This document shows positions 1-8,552 of a stretch of DNA of 41,859 nt, in pieces. Position numbers and translations under genes: made by a program. Below the pieces are notes generated by a model. The model worked only from the letters and a program-made list of their open reading frames with translations, ran no database searches and was not told the origin of the DNA. Origin of the DNA: GCA-2770975 sp050248915 (GTDB lineage Bacteria > Cyanobacteriota > Sericytochromatia > UBA7694). Location of the stretch: NCBI GenBank assembly GCA_050248915.1, contig JBFWRL010000030.1, forward strand, positions 1-41,859, written 5' to 3'. Numbering within the stretch: position 1 is the first letter of the stretch; the number at the start of each line of letters is the position of its first letter.

Positions 1-759
1 AGCGCTCTCATTGATCTCAGCAAAGGCCCTGAAATTTTGGCTGACAACGTCAGAGACCTGATCGCTGGCTTCAGACAGGCGGGTGATACTCTGGGTGGAC
101 TGGGAGAGGTTGTGGGCCACCTGTTCAATTTGGCGCATGGTCTCACCGGCGCGGGAGGCCAAGGCTTCGGCTTGGTTATCAATGCCTTTGACTGAGCGGC
201 TGACTTCTTCCATAAAACCTGAGATTTCGGTGATGGCCGAAGCCTGTTTGGCTGCTCCTGCTGCGGTTTCACGCGAGAGGGACTGAATCTCACTGGATGA
301 CTGGGCCGTTTTATTGGATGTTTCGAGGATGCGCGCAAACTTTTCATTGAGATTGTGGGTCATCTCATTAAAGGTATGGGCCAATTCCGCAAACTCGTCG
401 TGGGTTTTGACCACGGCCACCCGGTTGAGATTGCCTCCGGCAATGGAGGCGGCAACCTGATTCACCTCTTTGAGCGAGCGTGTGATTTGACGCACCTGCC
501 AAACGGCAATCACCAAGGAGAAGGCCAGGCCCCCAAAGAAGACAACGATCAGCTGAAAGGTGGCTTGCTGCTGAATCTTTTGACTCTCTTGGAAGGTTTG
601 AACCACCTGTTCGGTTTTGGTTTTTTGATCAATGGTGTTGTACACCTGTTCGAGTTTTGTGTTCAGTTGTTCCAAACCGACCAAACTGATCAGCAGGACC
701 AGCAATAGGGATACGCAGGTGATCCCAAAGCCAACCAGCAATTTGGCAAAAATTTTCAT
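1..759 (-). CDS. Methyl-accepting chemotaxis protein, C-terminus cut by window edge
   Basis: The frame is open from an ATG at 759 to base 1 (253 codons), so the protein continues beyond the window. Residues about 5-27 form a first membrane segment (FAKLLVGFGITCVSLLLVLL). A very short outer loop of about 40 residues follows, then a second membrane segment at about 68-88. A HAMP-like linker (QITRSLKEVNQVAASIAGGN) leads into the start of a Ser/Ala/Gln-rich signalling coiled coil. The small sensing loop leaves little room for a classical ligand-binding domain, so this receptor may sense through the membrane or a partner. The ATG overlaps the cheW stop as ATGA, implying translational coupling. The family is clear; the stimulus cannot be told. 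Confidence 0.88.
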   Translation of the reverse strand, partial: MKIFAKLLVGFGITCVSLLLVLLISLVGLEQLNTKLEQVYNTIDQKTKTEQVVQTFQESQKIQQQATFQLIVVFFGGLAFSLVIAVWQVRQITRSLKEVNQVAASIAGGNLNRVAVVKTHDEFAELAHTFNEMTHNLNEKFARILETSNKTAQSSSEIQSLSRETAAGAAKQASAITEISGFMEEVSRSVKGIDNQAEALASRAGETMRQIEQVAHNLSQSTQSITRLSEASDQVSDVVSQNFRAFAEINESA

Positions 760-1241
760 AAAACCTCCTGTACTGTTTCCGAGCGGGGCTTATTATCGTA
801 GAGCACTTTGGGCAAATCCAAGACAATCACCAGCCGATTTTCATATTTGCAGACCGCCTGGATATAGTCTTTGTCCACAGCGGTGGTGGGAGCGGGCTCC
901 AATAGAGAGACGGGCAGACGCAAGACCTCTTGCACCTCATCCACCACCAGACCGACATTTTGTTCGCGCCCCCTGACGATCACAAAACGGGTATCGCGTT
1001 GATAAGGCGAGGGTTTGAGACCCAGGCGTGAGGCCAGGTTAATCAAAGGCAAAATCTGGCCCCTTAAATTGATCACCCCTTCGATCCAGCCTACGGTGAG
1101 GGGGACTTGGGTGACCGGCAGGGCTTTGATTATTTCTTGAACACAGAGAATGTCCAGCGAGTAGATCTCATTTTCCAAACGAAAAGACACCACTTGCAGG
1201 GTGTCTGCCTGGACCTCTGTGAGCACGGGCGAAAGATTCAA
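756..1241 (-). CDS. cheW: CheW chemotaxis coupling protein
   Basis: This 161-residue protein has the CheW fold. An N-terminal strand region (VVSFRLENEIYSLDI) is followed by the family hallmark around VGWIEGVINLRGQILPLINL and later by VGLVVDEVQEVLRL. CheW links receptors to the CheA kinase in the cytoplasmic signalling array. The gene overlaps both its upstream cheX-like neighbour (1238-1241) and the downstream receptor (756-759) by ATGA junctions, so the three are probably translated as a coupled unit. The length is normal for CheW. No cheA lies in the window, so the kinase must be encoded elsewhere. Confidence 0.95.
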   Translation of the reverse strand: MNLSPVLTEVQADTLQVVSFRLENEIYSLDILCVQEIIKALPVTQVPLTVGWIEGVINLRGQILPLINLASRLGLKPSPYQRDTRFVIVRGREQNVGLVVDEVQEVLRLPVSLLEPAPTTAVDKDYIQAVCKYENRLVIVLDLPKVLYDNKPRSETVQEVL

Positions 1242-1744
1242 AGGGGACGCTCTTCACGGAGCAAAGAAGCGACACAAAAGGCCCCCTGTCCGGTTTGGAT
1301 CGGAATCGACAAAGGGGTTTGATCCTTGCCCGCTTTGGGAAAAACCTGATTGGATTCGGGCCCCAAATCAAAGACTTGCGGTAACCCGAGTAAAAAGGCC
1401 TGGCCATTTTGTGACAGCGAGGTTTTGATGCCCCCGGCGATAATATTGGTAATCTCAGCGACAGCTTCGTAGACGTCTTCGTTGACTTCATCGAGTTCTT
1501 CTTCGAGCATTAGCGAGGCCATTGAAATGGCCAGGGGGTAAGAGAGCAGAATCGAAATACTGCCACTGATGCCGCCGCGAATATCAATGGTGCCCACCAG
1601 CTCTTGGGGATATCCCTGCGCGCTGGGGCTGGCCTGGCTTGCGGCATGGGAAGTATCCACATCCATGGGAACCATGGTGCTGAACAGGCTGCTCACCGAT
1701 GTGCAGACAGCTTGAATAAAACGTTCTTGTAAGGCCACAGACAT
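1238..1744 (-). CDS. cheX: CheX-like CheY-P phosphatase
   Basis: The 168-residue protein resembles the CheC/CheX/FliY phosphatase family. The helix containing VAEITNIIAGGIKTSLS carries the family's E-x-x-N catalytic pair, here E97 and N100, used to dephosphorylate CheY-P. Only one such motif is visible, which fits CheX better than two-motif CheC. Residues 30-45 form a Ser/Ala/Gln-rich insert that is probably disordered. The gene lies between cheY (11 bp away) and cheW (ATGA overlap), which supports a role in resetting the response regulator encoded beside it. The family assignment is firm; the exact subfamily name is inferred. Confidence 0.82.
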   Translation of the reverse strand: MSVALQERFIQAVCTSVSSLFSTMVPMDVDTSHAASQASPSAQGYPQELVGTIDIRGGISGSISILLSYPLAISMASLMLEEELDEVNEDVYEAVAEITNIIAGGIKTSLSQNGQAFLLGLPQVFDLGPESNQVFPKAGKDQTPLSIPIQTGQGAFCVASLLREERPL

Positions 1745-1755
1745 GCCTTTCTGCC

Positions 1756-2157
1756 TCAGACGCGCAAAGGCAGGACCTTTTTGAGGGTTTTGTTCAGGGT
1801 ATCCGCGGTAAAGGGTTTGACAATATATTCATTGACCCCCGATTCCATGGCCTCAGTGACTTTGTCAATGGTGCCTTCGGTGGTGATCATAATGATTTTG
1901 ACCTTTTTCTCGGGGTCGGTGCCAATTGAAGACTCGTATTCCCGGAGTTTCTTCACAAACTCAAGACCATTCATTTTGGGCATATTCCAATCGCTCAAAA
2001 CCACATCGGGCTGAGCTCCGCCTTTAAATGTCTCCAGGGCTTGTTCTCCGTCTGAGGCCTCAATCAGGTTGAGGTTGGCGTAAGGGCCGCTGCCGATATG
2101 CTTTTTAATCACCTTCCGGGTGACGCTTGAGTCATCGACAATCATGATAGAAGCCAT
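1756..2157 (-). CDS. cheY: CheY-type single-domain response regulator
   Basis: The 133-residue protein is a stand-alone receiver domain. The acidic pocket is D8 and D9 (MIVDDSS), the phosphoacceptor is D56 (VVLSDWNMP), the switch residue is T92 or T93 (IMITTEG), and the conserved lysine is K114 (YIVKPF). There is no output domain, so it acts by protein contact, typically at the flagellar motor or another motility machine. A good ribosome site (GGAGG) precedes the ATG. It is the first gene of the minus-strand cheY-cheX-cheW-mcp operon. DSSVTRKVI is typical of chemotaxis CheY proteins. Confidence 0.95.
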   Translation of the reverse strand: MASIMIVDDSSVTRKVIKKHIGSGPYANLNLIEASDGEQALETFKGGAQPDVVLSDWNMPKMNGLEFVKKLREYESSIGTDPEKKVKIIMITTEGTIDKVTEAMESGVNEYIVKPFTADTLNKTLKKVLPLRV

Positions 2158-2204
2158 GTAATTTATCCTCCGTAAGCGCTGCGTATATCACTGCCAGTTA
2201 AACG

Positions 2205-2210
2205 AGTATA
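2205..2210 (-). promoter_or_regulatory. Possible -10 box of the cheY operon
   Basis: Read on the minus strand this is TATACT, about 50 bases upstream of the cheY ATG. I could not find a convincing -35 box at 16-18 bp, so this is a weak call. Transcription would diverge from the nuoJ promoter about 80 bases away. Confidence 0.35.
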
Positions 2211-2285
2211 CCATCATTTTTTTTCGTCACATAGCCCGAAAGGGCCTTCTGACACAGCTTCTTTTTGCTTGGGGCTTGCAACATA

Positions 2286-2314
2286 TTGGGCTCAGCATGG
2301 GGATCCGTTATAAT
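2286..2314 (+). promoter_or_regulatory. Sigma-70-type promoter of nuoJKLMN
   Basis: A perfect TATAAT lies at 2309-2314. A partial -35 box, TTGGGC, lies 17 bp upstream at 2286-2291. The predicted start of transcription is about 40 bases before the nuoJ ATG. It indicates that nuoJ is the first gene of a transcript rather than the middle of a full nuoA-N operon. Confidence 0.6.
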
Positions 2315-2360
2315 GTGTTAGCCTGTTTCAATCTGAAAGACTCGCATCGAAGCAAAGAAC

Positions 2361-2864
2361 ATGGAAACTACAGCCTACTTTATTATTCTTTCCGTCATCG
2401 CCGTGATAGGTGGGCTCTTGACCATTACACGCAGTCACCCCCTTTCCGCGACCTTGTCATTGGTCATGACCTTAATTGCCTTAGCGGGCCTCTATGCCCT
2501 GCTCTCGGCAGATTTTTTGTTTGTGATCCAGATCTTGGTGTATGCGGGCGCAATTATGGCCCTGATGGTCTTTGTGATCATGTTGCTCAATGTCAAAGAG
2601 ATCCATTTGCCCCCCGAAAAACAGATTGAGACCCGTGTTCTGTTGGCCCTGCTCTTTCTCTGCCCGATCTTTTTTCTGGTTCAGCGCGGGATTACAATGC
2701 AGTTTGGCAATGCCGTTTTCCCCCAGACCCAAGCGGGTTATGGCTCAATCGAAGCGGTCGGCTTGGCGCTTTACCGCAGCCATTTTTTCCCGTTTGAAGT
2801 GATCTCGATTTTATTATTGGTGGCCTTGGTCGGCGTTGTCGCCCTGGCCAAACGGAGGGCCTGA
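2361..2864 (+). CDS. nuoJ: NADH-quinone oxidoreductase subunit J
   Basis: This 167-residue protein has five hydrophobic segments and the NuoJ/ND6 hallmark around residues 45-75 (FLFVIQILVYAGAIMALMVF), the helix whose pi-bulge couples quinone chemistry to proton movement. NuoJ is a membrane-arm subunit of complex I, which pumps protons or Na+ while reducing quinone. It is first in the order J-K-L-M-N and overlaps nuoK by one base (TGATG). The length is typical of bacterial NuoJ. No strong ribosome site is visible before the ATG; a loose purine run is present. Confidence 0.93.
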   Translation: METTAYFIILSVIAVIGGLLTITRSHPLSATLSLVMTLIALAGLYALLSADFLFVIQILVYAGAIMALMVFVIMLLNVKEIHLPPEKQIETRVLLALLFLCPIFFLVQRGITMQFGNAVFPQTQAGYGSIEAVGLALYRSHFFPFEVISILLLVALVGVVALAKRRA

Positions 2865-3166
2865 TGCTCGGACCCGCACATTATTTAACGGTCAGTGCGA
2901 TTCTCTTCTTTTTGGGCTTGGCTGGGTTCATTAGCCGAAAAAATATTTTTATCCTGTTTCTCTCGCTGGAATTGATGCTCAATGGGATCAATTTGAGTTT
3001 TGTGGCTTTTTCGCGCTTTTTTAATCAGCTCGATGGCCATATCTTTGTTTTCTTTGTGATTGCTGTTGCCGCGGCAGAAGCCGCGATCAGCCTGGCGCTG
3101 ATTATTTTGCTCTTTAAAAACCGTCAGACGCTGAATGTCGATGATTTCGACACCCTGAAAGGTTGA
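2864..3166 (+). CDS. nuoK: NADH-quinone oxidoreductase subunit K
   Basis: The protein has 100 residues and three membrane helices, the standard NuoK/ND4L size. The second helix contains LSLELMLNGINLSFVAF with the conserved glutamate of the E-L-M-L-N motif. The third helix carries the second membrane glutamate (VAAAEAAISLALII). Both glutamates belong to the charged relay of the complex I membrane arm. The start ATG shares a base with the nuoJ stop, so translation is probably coupled. Confidence 0.95.
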   Translation: MLGPAHYLTVSAILFFLGLAGFISRKNIFILFLSLELMLNGINLSFVAFSRFFNQLDGHIFVFFVIAVAAAEAAISLALIILLFKNRQTLNVDDFDTLKG

Positions 3167-3171
3167 GTCCG

Positions 3172-5151
3172 ATGTTATTACACGCCACAGCTCATACCGC
3201 CCACGCCACTTTGCCCGCCTCCGGGTTGCAGCTAAACTCGCTCTTAAATTTGGTGGTTCTCTTGCCTTTGGCCGGGGCCTTGGTTTTGGGCTTGGGCACC
3301 TTGTACAATGCCCAAAACAAAAATGGTATTTCTGAACGGGTGGTCACAGCGATTGGCTGTGCGGGCCCCTTGCTGGCTACGGTTTTGGCCTTTTTGCTGT
3401 TTTTACCCATGATGGGAGACCCTTCCCGCGTTTGGCACAGTCCACTTTTAACCTGGATGGATATCGGCAGCTTTAAAATTGAACTCGGTCTGGTGATGGA
3501 TCATCTCTCAGGCATTATGCTTTTGATGATCACCTTTATTGGTACGCTGATTCACCTCTTCTCGGCCAGTTATATGCAAAGTGATCGCAGTTTCAGCCGC
3601 TATTTTGCTTACCTCAATCTCTTCTTGGGCTCCATGCTCCTGCTGATTCTTTCAGACAATATGATTGGTCTGTTTATGGGCTGGGAAGGGGTGGGGGTCT
3701 GCTCTTATCTTTTGATTGGTTTCTGGTTTGAAGACGCCGCCAAAGCTGGTGCTGGCACCAAGGCCTTTTTGCTCAACCGCGTCGGCGATTTGGGCTTTAT
3801 TTTAGGTATCTTTTTGCTCTTTCAAGAAACCGGGGCCTTTGACTTTGCTGGCATACAGGCCCATATCGGCCAGAGCAGTGCCGAACGTCTGCCGCTGATT
3901 GCCTTTTTGCTCTTGGTGGGTGCTTTGGGCAAATCTGCCCAGATCCCGTTGCATGTGTGGTTGCCCGATGCCATGGCGGGCCCGACCCCTGTCAGTGCCT
4001 TGATTCATGCCGCTACGATGGTCACCGCCGGTGTCTATTTGGTGGCCCGTTTGCACTTTGTCTATACCGCCACCCCGTCTGTGGCTTGGTTGATTATTCT
4101 GATTGGGGGCCTGACGGCCCTGATGGCCGCTTCAATTGCCCTGGTTCAAAACGATATTAAAAAGGTCTTGGCCTATTCCACGGTCAGCCAATTGGGGTAT
4201 ATGTTTATGGGTGTGGGTGCAGGGGCTTATGCTGCTGGCATTTTCCACGTCTTTACCCACGCCTTTTTTAAAGCCGCTCTGTTTCTGGGAGCTGGAGCCA
4301 TTATCCATGCCCTGCACCACGAACAGGATTTGCGCAAAATGGGTGGTTTGCGCAGCAAATTGCCGATTACTCATTTGGCGATGTTGGTCTCTTGCCTTGC
4401 AATTGCCGGCATTCCCCCCTTTGCAGGCTTTTTCAGCAAAGATGAAATTCTCTGGTCGCTCTGGGAAAAAGGCCATTTTGTCTTCTGGGGCATGGGCCTT
4501 TTAACGGCAGGACTGACCGCCTTTTATATGTTCCGCCTCTATTTCTTGGCATTTGGCGGTACCTATCGCGGTGAGCATGAAGCCCATCCTGAGCCCTTGT
4601 TAATGAAGCTCCCGCTCGCTCTTTTGGGGCTGGGTGCTGTGACGGTTGGATTTTTGGGGATGCCCGCCACTTTGGGCTTGCCCAATTGGTTTGTGCACTG
4701 GCTGTCACCCCTTTATGGCGAACACCATGCCAGCGATCCTGCGGCCCAAGGCTTGTCTTTGATCTTGATGGCTGCTTCGGTGCTGGTGGCGGGTGCAGGT
4801 ATTTTGCTGGCGCTCAAACGCTTTGGCAAAATCACAGGTGAAGTGCCTGCACTGCCTGAAAATGCCCTGACGGCGATTTTAAATGAAAAATTTGGCTTTG
4901 ACAGCCTCTACCAAACTGCGGTGGTCGGTCCGATCATGGCTGCTGGCCGTTTCTGCCGCCAAGTGGCAGAGCCTGTGATGATCGATGGCCTGATTCGCGC
5001 AGGTGTTTGGGGCTATTATGCCTTTTCACTCTGTCTGCGCACTTTGCAGTTTGGCCAACTCCGGGCCTATGCCCACTACCTGATTTTTGGCCTGTTTATT
5101 TTGGCCTATGTGTATTTTGTCTTGCATTTACCGGGGGTCTTCCAATTATGA
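3172..5151 (+). CDS. nuoL: NADH-quinone oxidoreductase subunit L
   Basis: The protein has about 659 residues and is the distal antiporter-like pump subunit. Family hallmarks are FMGWEGVGVCSYLLIGFW with the key glutamate, PLHVWLPDAMAGPTPVSALIHAATM, and NDIKKVLAYSTVSQLGYMFM. The C-terminal extension forms the lateral helix and last membrane span found only in NuoL. I chose ATG 3172 because AAAGG at 3158-3162 is correctly spaced for it; the TTG at 3163 is immediately next to that site and is less likely. Homologous subunits of Mrp antiporters exist, but the J-K-L-M-N order fixes the identity. Confidence 0.95.
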   Translation: MLLHATAHTAHATLPASGLQLNSLLNLVVLLPLAGALVLGLGTLYNAQNKNGISERVVTAIGCAGPLLATVLAFLLFLPMMGDPSRVWHSPLLTWMDIGSFKIELGLVMDHLSGIMLLMITFIGTLIHLFSASYMQSDRSFSRYFAYLNLFLGSMLLLILSDNMIGLFMGWEGVGVCSYLLIGFWFEDAAKAGAGTKAFLLNRVGDLGFILGIFLLFQETGAFDFAGIQAHIGQSSAERLPLIAFLLLVGALGKSAQIPLHVWLPDAMAGPTPVSALIHAATMVTAGVYLVARLHFVYTATPSVAWLIILIGGLTALMAASIALVQNDIKKVLAYSTVSQLGYMFMGVGAGAYAAGIFHVFTHAFFKAALFLGAGAIIHALHHEQDLRKMGGLRSKLPITHLAMLVSCLAIAGIPPFAGFFSKDEILWSLWEKGHFVFWGMGLLTAGLTAFYMFRLYFLAFGGTYRGEHEAHPEPLLMKLPLALLGLGAVTVGFLGMPATLGLPNWFVHWLSPLYGEHHASDPAAQGLSLILMAASVLVAGAGILLALKRFGKITGEVPALPENALTAILNEKFGFDSLYQTAVVGPIMAAGRFCRQVAEPVMIDGLIRAGVWGYYAFSLCLRTLQFGQLRAYAHYLIFGLFILAYVYFVLHLPGVFQL

Positions 5152-6692
5152 ACCACCTGCTTTCGCTTCTGATTTTTCTGCCATTGGTGGGTGGTTTGGT
5201 TTTGCTGGCCCTCTCGCGCAAATTTGCGGGGGTGGTCAAACCTGCGGCACTAGGCCTTGCGCTGCTCAATTTGCTCTTGGCGGCTTTGGTCGGTTTTCGC
5301 TTTCAGCCCCAAGCGGGTTTCCAGATGGAAGAAAAATTGGCCTGGATTCCCAAAATGGGGATCGAATACCACCTCGCCATTGATGGTATCAGTCTGTTTT
5401 TGGTTTTGTTGATTCCGATTTTTATTGTGATCGCCTTGTGTATGGCGCAATTTTCTAAAAATGCCTATCCTCCTGCTTTCTTTGCCCTCTTGCTCTGTTT
5501 TGAAGCCGGATTGCTGGGCACGACCTTGGCTTTGAATCTCTTTCTCTTTTACCTCTTTTGGGAATTGATGTTGATTCCGGCCTTTTTCCTGATAGGCCTC
5601 TGGGGCGGTCCCAAACGCAAGCAGGCTGTGCTCAAGTTTGTGATTTACACCATGGCGGGTTCACTCGTTTTTTTGCTCAGCATTCTGTTTTTGGGTGTGC
5701 AGTTTTACAGCAAAACCGGTGAATGGAGTTTTGCTTTGCCCCAGCTCTACCAAATGCGGATGGGTATGGGGCCTGTTGCCAGTTTGCTCTTTGTGGGTTT
5801 TGCTCTGGCCTTTTTGATCAAGGTGCCGCTGTTTCCGCTGCACACTTGGCTGCCCGATACCTACAGCGAAGCGCCCACTGTGGTGACATTTTTGCTCTCG
5901 GGCCTGATGGCCAAAATGGGCATTTATGGCCTTTTGCGGATTACGATTCCGCTCTTTCCGCAATTGCTGGAACGCTGGGCACCCCTGCTTTCGCTGCTGG
6001 CCATTGCTGGGATTGTCTATGGTGCCATTGCGGCCTTGGGCCAAACGGATCTCAAGCGCCTGATTGCCTATTCTTCGCTGAGCCATATGTCGCTGCTGGT
6101 GTTGGGGGTCTTTACCTGGAACCAAGCCAGTTTACAGGGCACGCTTTATCACATGATCAATCATGCTGTGGCCACGGGGGCGCTGTTTCTGTTGGTGAGC
6201 TTGATTGAAGAACATTATGGAACGACTGAAATTGCTGAATTGGGAGGGCTGGCCAAAGAGACCCCTCTATTTGCCAGCTTATTTTTGCTCATGACCTTTG
6301 CTTCAATTGGTGTGCCGGGCCTGAACGGCTTTGTCGGCGAGTTTTTAATCTTGTTGGGGGTGACCACCCAGATGCCTCTGTTGGGTCTGGGGGCCGGGTT
6401 GACCCTGATTTTATCTGCGGCATATATGCTTTGGTTGACCCAGCGCCTGCTCTTTGGGCCGCTTAAAAGCCCTGTCGCTGAGCCGCTCAAACTCTGTCGC
6501 TACCGCCAAATTGTGCTGGCCCCCCTGGTGCTGGCTGTGGTTTTGATGGGCCTGTATACCCAGCCTGTCTTTGAGCGCACGACCCCATCGGTGCGTCAGT
6601 ATTTGCAGATGCTGCATCAGCCTCAGCAGGTGAGCCAGCCAACTGCCCTCTCAGACACTTTGCCTGCAAGTGAGGCCTCTGTCCATGGATAA
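5148..6692 (+). CDS. nuoM: NADH-quinone oxidoreductase subunit M
   Basis: About 514 residues make up the second antiporter-like subunit of complex I. The N-terminal part has LAWIPKMGIEYHLAIDGISL. The proton channel motifs are FWELMLIPAFFLIGLWGG with the conserved glutamate, PLFPLHTWLPDTYSEAPTVV, and DLKRLIAYSSLSHMSLLVLG. The ATG at 5148 overlaps the nuoL stop as ATGA; an in-frame upstream start near 5007 would lie inside nuoL and is rejected. The C-terminal tail is hydrophilic and rich in Gln, Ser and Thr. Confidence 0.95.
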   Translation: MNHLLSLLIFLPLVGGLVLLALSRKFAGVVKPAALGLALLNLLLAALVGFRFQPQAGFQMEEKLAWIPKMGIEYHLAIDGISLFLVLLIPIFIVIALCMAQFSKNAYPPAFFALLLCFEAGLLGTTLALNLFLFYLFWELMLIPAFFLIGLWGGPKRKQAVLKFVIYTMAGSLVFLLSILFLGVQFYSKTGEWSFALPQLYQMRMGMGPVASLLFVGFALAFLIKVPLFPLHTWLPDTYSEAPTVVTFLLSGLMAKMGIYGLLRITIPLFPQLLERWAPLLSLLAIAGIVYGAIAALGQTDLKRLIAYSSLSHMSLLVLGVFTWNQASLQGTLYHMINHAVATGALFLLVSLIEEHYGTTEIAELGGLAKETPLFASLFLLMTFASIGVPGLNGFVGEFLILLGVTTQMPLLGLGAGLTLILSAAYMLWLTQRLLFGPLKSPVAEPLKLCRYRQIVLAPLVLAVVLMGLYTQPVFERTTPSVRQYLQMLHQPQQVSQPTALSDTLPASEASVHG

Positions 6693-8163
6693 ATTATTGC
6701 CTTTCTTACCGGTTTCGCTGCCCGTGCTCTTTGGGTTGATTGTCTTGCTTTTGGGGGTGTTTTTGCCGCTCAAACAGCGTTATTTGTTGCCCCATGTGTC
6801 TTTGGTGGGTGTCGCGTTGGTCGGACTCTCTTCGATTGCGGCCTATAAAGCGGTGGCCCCCAATGGCGAAATTTTGGGCGGCTATCTCATTTTAGATACC
6901 TATTCTCTGTTCTTTTCGCTGCTTTTGACCGTGGCCACTTTTATCACGATTCTCAGTGCCTCTTTTTACCTGGAGCGCGAAGGCTTGGTCAAGGCGGAAT
7001 TTTTGGCTCTGCTCTTTTTCTGTCTGAGTGGCATGTTGCTTTTGGCCTCCAGCCGCGATCTGATCACCCTGTTTGTGGCGCTTGAAATTGTTTCGATGTC
7101 GGTCTATGTCTTGGTGGGTTATGACCGTGACAATCTCAAAGCCAATGAAGGGGCCTTTAAATATTTCCTCTTGGGTTCGATGGCCTCTGCGCTTTTGCTC
7201 TACGGGATTGCCCTGCTCTATGGCTCTGTGGCCTCGACCCGCCTGTATCAGATTCACACCTATTTTTCGACCCATGCCCATGAGCCTCTGGCTGCGATGG
7301 GGCTGCTCTTGGTGGTGATTGGCTTGGCCTTTAAGGTGGCGGCGGTGCCTTTTCACACTTGGTCACCCGATGCGTACGAAGGGGCCTCGATGCCCGTCAC
7401 TGGCTTCATGGCCACTGCGGTCAAGGCTGCGGTCTTTGCTCTGCTGATTCGGGTCTTGGGTGAGGGCTTTATCTCACTTAAGACCTATTGGGTTGAAGTG
7501 GTGGCTATTTTGGCTGTTTTGACGATGTTGGGAGGCAATATTCTGGCTTATACCCAGCGCAATATCAAACGCATGCTGGCCTATTCCAGCATTGCCCACA
7601 CGGGTTATTTGCTCACAGGGATCACCGCCCTGGCTCTGCAGCCAGGCAATGAGGCCGTTTCTGCCCTGCTCTATTATCTCTTGATCTATGTGCTCAGCTC
7701 ACTGGGGATCTTTGCGGCCCTGACCTGGCTCAGCTCGCAAAATGAGTCGCTGGTTCAGATTTCAGACTTGGCGGGCCTGGGTAAAAAATATCCCTTAACT
7801 GCCTTGGGCTTGGCGTTGCTTTTCTTCTCGTTTATTGGGATTCCACCTTTGGGCGGATTCTTTGCCAAGTATTATCTCTTTTTAACGGTGCTCAAGGCCC
7901 ACCAGGTGTTTTTGGTGGGGGTGGCTGTGCTGGCCAGCATTCTCTCGATTGTCTACTATCTCAAAATTGTGATGGTGATGTACATGGAGCCCCTGGCCGA
8001 ACACTGGGAAGCGCCCCGCATTCGCCCCATTTCGCTGGGGGCGGTTTTGGGTACCTGTAGCTTTGCCGTGCTCTGGGCCGGTTTTGCCCCTGTGAATTTT
8101 CTCAATGTCTTTCCAGGGCTTTTGCCACTTTTGGAGTGGCTGCAGTACACCAGCCTGATTTAA
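6685..8163 (+). CDS. nuoN: NADH-quinone oxidoreductase subunit N
   Basis: About 492 residues form the third antiporter-like subunit. Hallmarks are LFVALEIVSMSVYVLVGYDR, AVPFHTWSPDAYEGASMPVT and NIKRMLAYSSIAHTGYLLTG. The chosen ATG at 6685 lies 9 bases after a GTGAGG ribosome site and overlaps the end of nuoM by 8 bases. The in-frame GTG at 6670 is part of that ribosome site. This is the last gene of the cluster and is followed by a convergent minus-strand gene. The H-T-W-S-P-D variant of the usual H-T-W-L-P-D is common in NuoN. Confidence 0.95.
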   Translation: MDKLLPFLPVSLPVLFGLIVLLLGVFLPLKQRYLLPHVSLVGVALVGLSSIAAYKAVAPNGEILGGYLILDTYSLFFSLLLTVATFITILSASFYLEREGLVKAEFLALLFFCLSGMLLLASSRDLITLFVALEIVSMSVYVLVGYDRDNLKANEGAFKYFLLGSMASALLLYGIALLYGSVASTRLYQIHTYFSTHAHEPLAAMGLLLVVIGLAFKVAAVPFHTWSPDAYEGASMPVTGFMATAVKAAVFALLIRVLGEGFISLKTYWVEVVAILAVLTMLGGNILAYTQRNIKRMLAYSSIAHTGYLLTGITALALQPGNEAVSALLYYLLIYVLSSLGIFAALTWLSSQNESLVQISDLAGLGKKYPLTALGLALLFFSFIGIPPLGGFFAKYYLFLTVLKAHQVFLVGVAVLASILSIVYYLKIVMVMYMEPLAEHWEAPRIRPISLGAVLGTCSFAVLWAGFAPVNFLNVFPGLLPLLEWLQYTSLI

Positions 8164-8203
8164 CTGCACACGGCCTTTATTCAGCCTATATGAGCGGAAG
8201 GCC

Positions 8204-8413
8204 TTAGCCTGAAAACTGGAAGGGCTCTTCGTCGCTGTACTGGCCCAGACGGTCGGCCAGACTGGCAAACAGGTTCTCTGTTTTGTCGTCTTGCTTTTTC
8301 TTTTTTTTGTCCTGTTCCTGCTGCTGTTTGCGGTCTTCGCCTTTGTCTTTGGCATGCTCCACTTTGTGTTGCGGGCGGAAATCAGGCACGTTATAGATGC
8401 CATCTAATCCCAT
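8204..8413 (-). CDS. Small lysine/glutamine-rich protein of unknown function
   Basis: This 69-residue reading frame begins with MGLDGIYNVPDFRPQHKV. It continues into a highly charged Lys/Gln/Asp/Glu stretch at about residues 20-45, then a short amphipathic C-terminus (ENLFASLADRLGQYSDEEPF). A good ribosome site (AAAGGA) stands about 8 bases before the ATG, which is the main reason to accept it. No membrane segment or signal is visible. It lies convergent to nuoN and upstream of no obvious partner. I do not recognise the family; the charged middle is probably helical or disordered. Confidence 0.6.
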   Translation of the reverse strand: MGLDGIYNVPDFRPQHKVEHAKDKGEDRKQQQEQDKKKKKQDDKTENLFASLADRLGQYSDEEPFQFSG

Positions 8414-8438
8414 GGGTCGTTTCCTTTCTCTCTCCGAA

Positions 8439-8453
8439 ACTACAGGTTGTAGT
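8439..8453. repeat. 15-bp palindrome, candidate operator
   Basis: ACTACA-GGT-TGTAGT is a perfect inverted repeat in the 139-bp gap upstream of the small minus-strand gene at 8204-8413. Its place, about 25-40 bases before that gene's ATG, would suit a regulator binding site or a small leader hairpin. Nothing else in this gap is recognised. Confidence 0.4.
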
Positions 8454-8552
8454 CTCTTCTAACATAAACTATCCCCAAAAGAAAGAGACGCATGACCTGA
8501 TTTAACGAAAAATTAACAGGTGGCGCCTCTTTGGGGATTTGTGCTTGGCGTT

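Noticed and set aside
5007..5147. N-terminal extension of nuoM
   Set aside because: It would lie inside nuoL. The ATG at 5148 overlaps the nuoL stop, as for the other nuo junctions, and gives the normal NuoM N-terminus.
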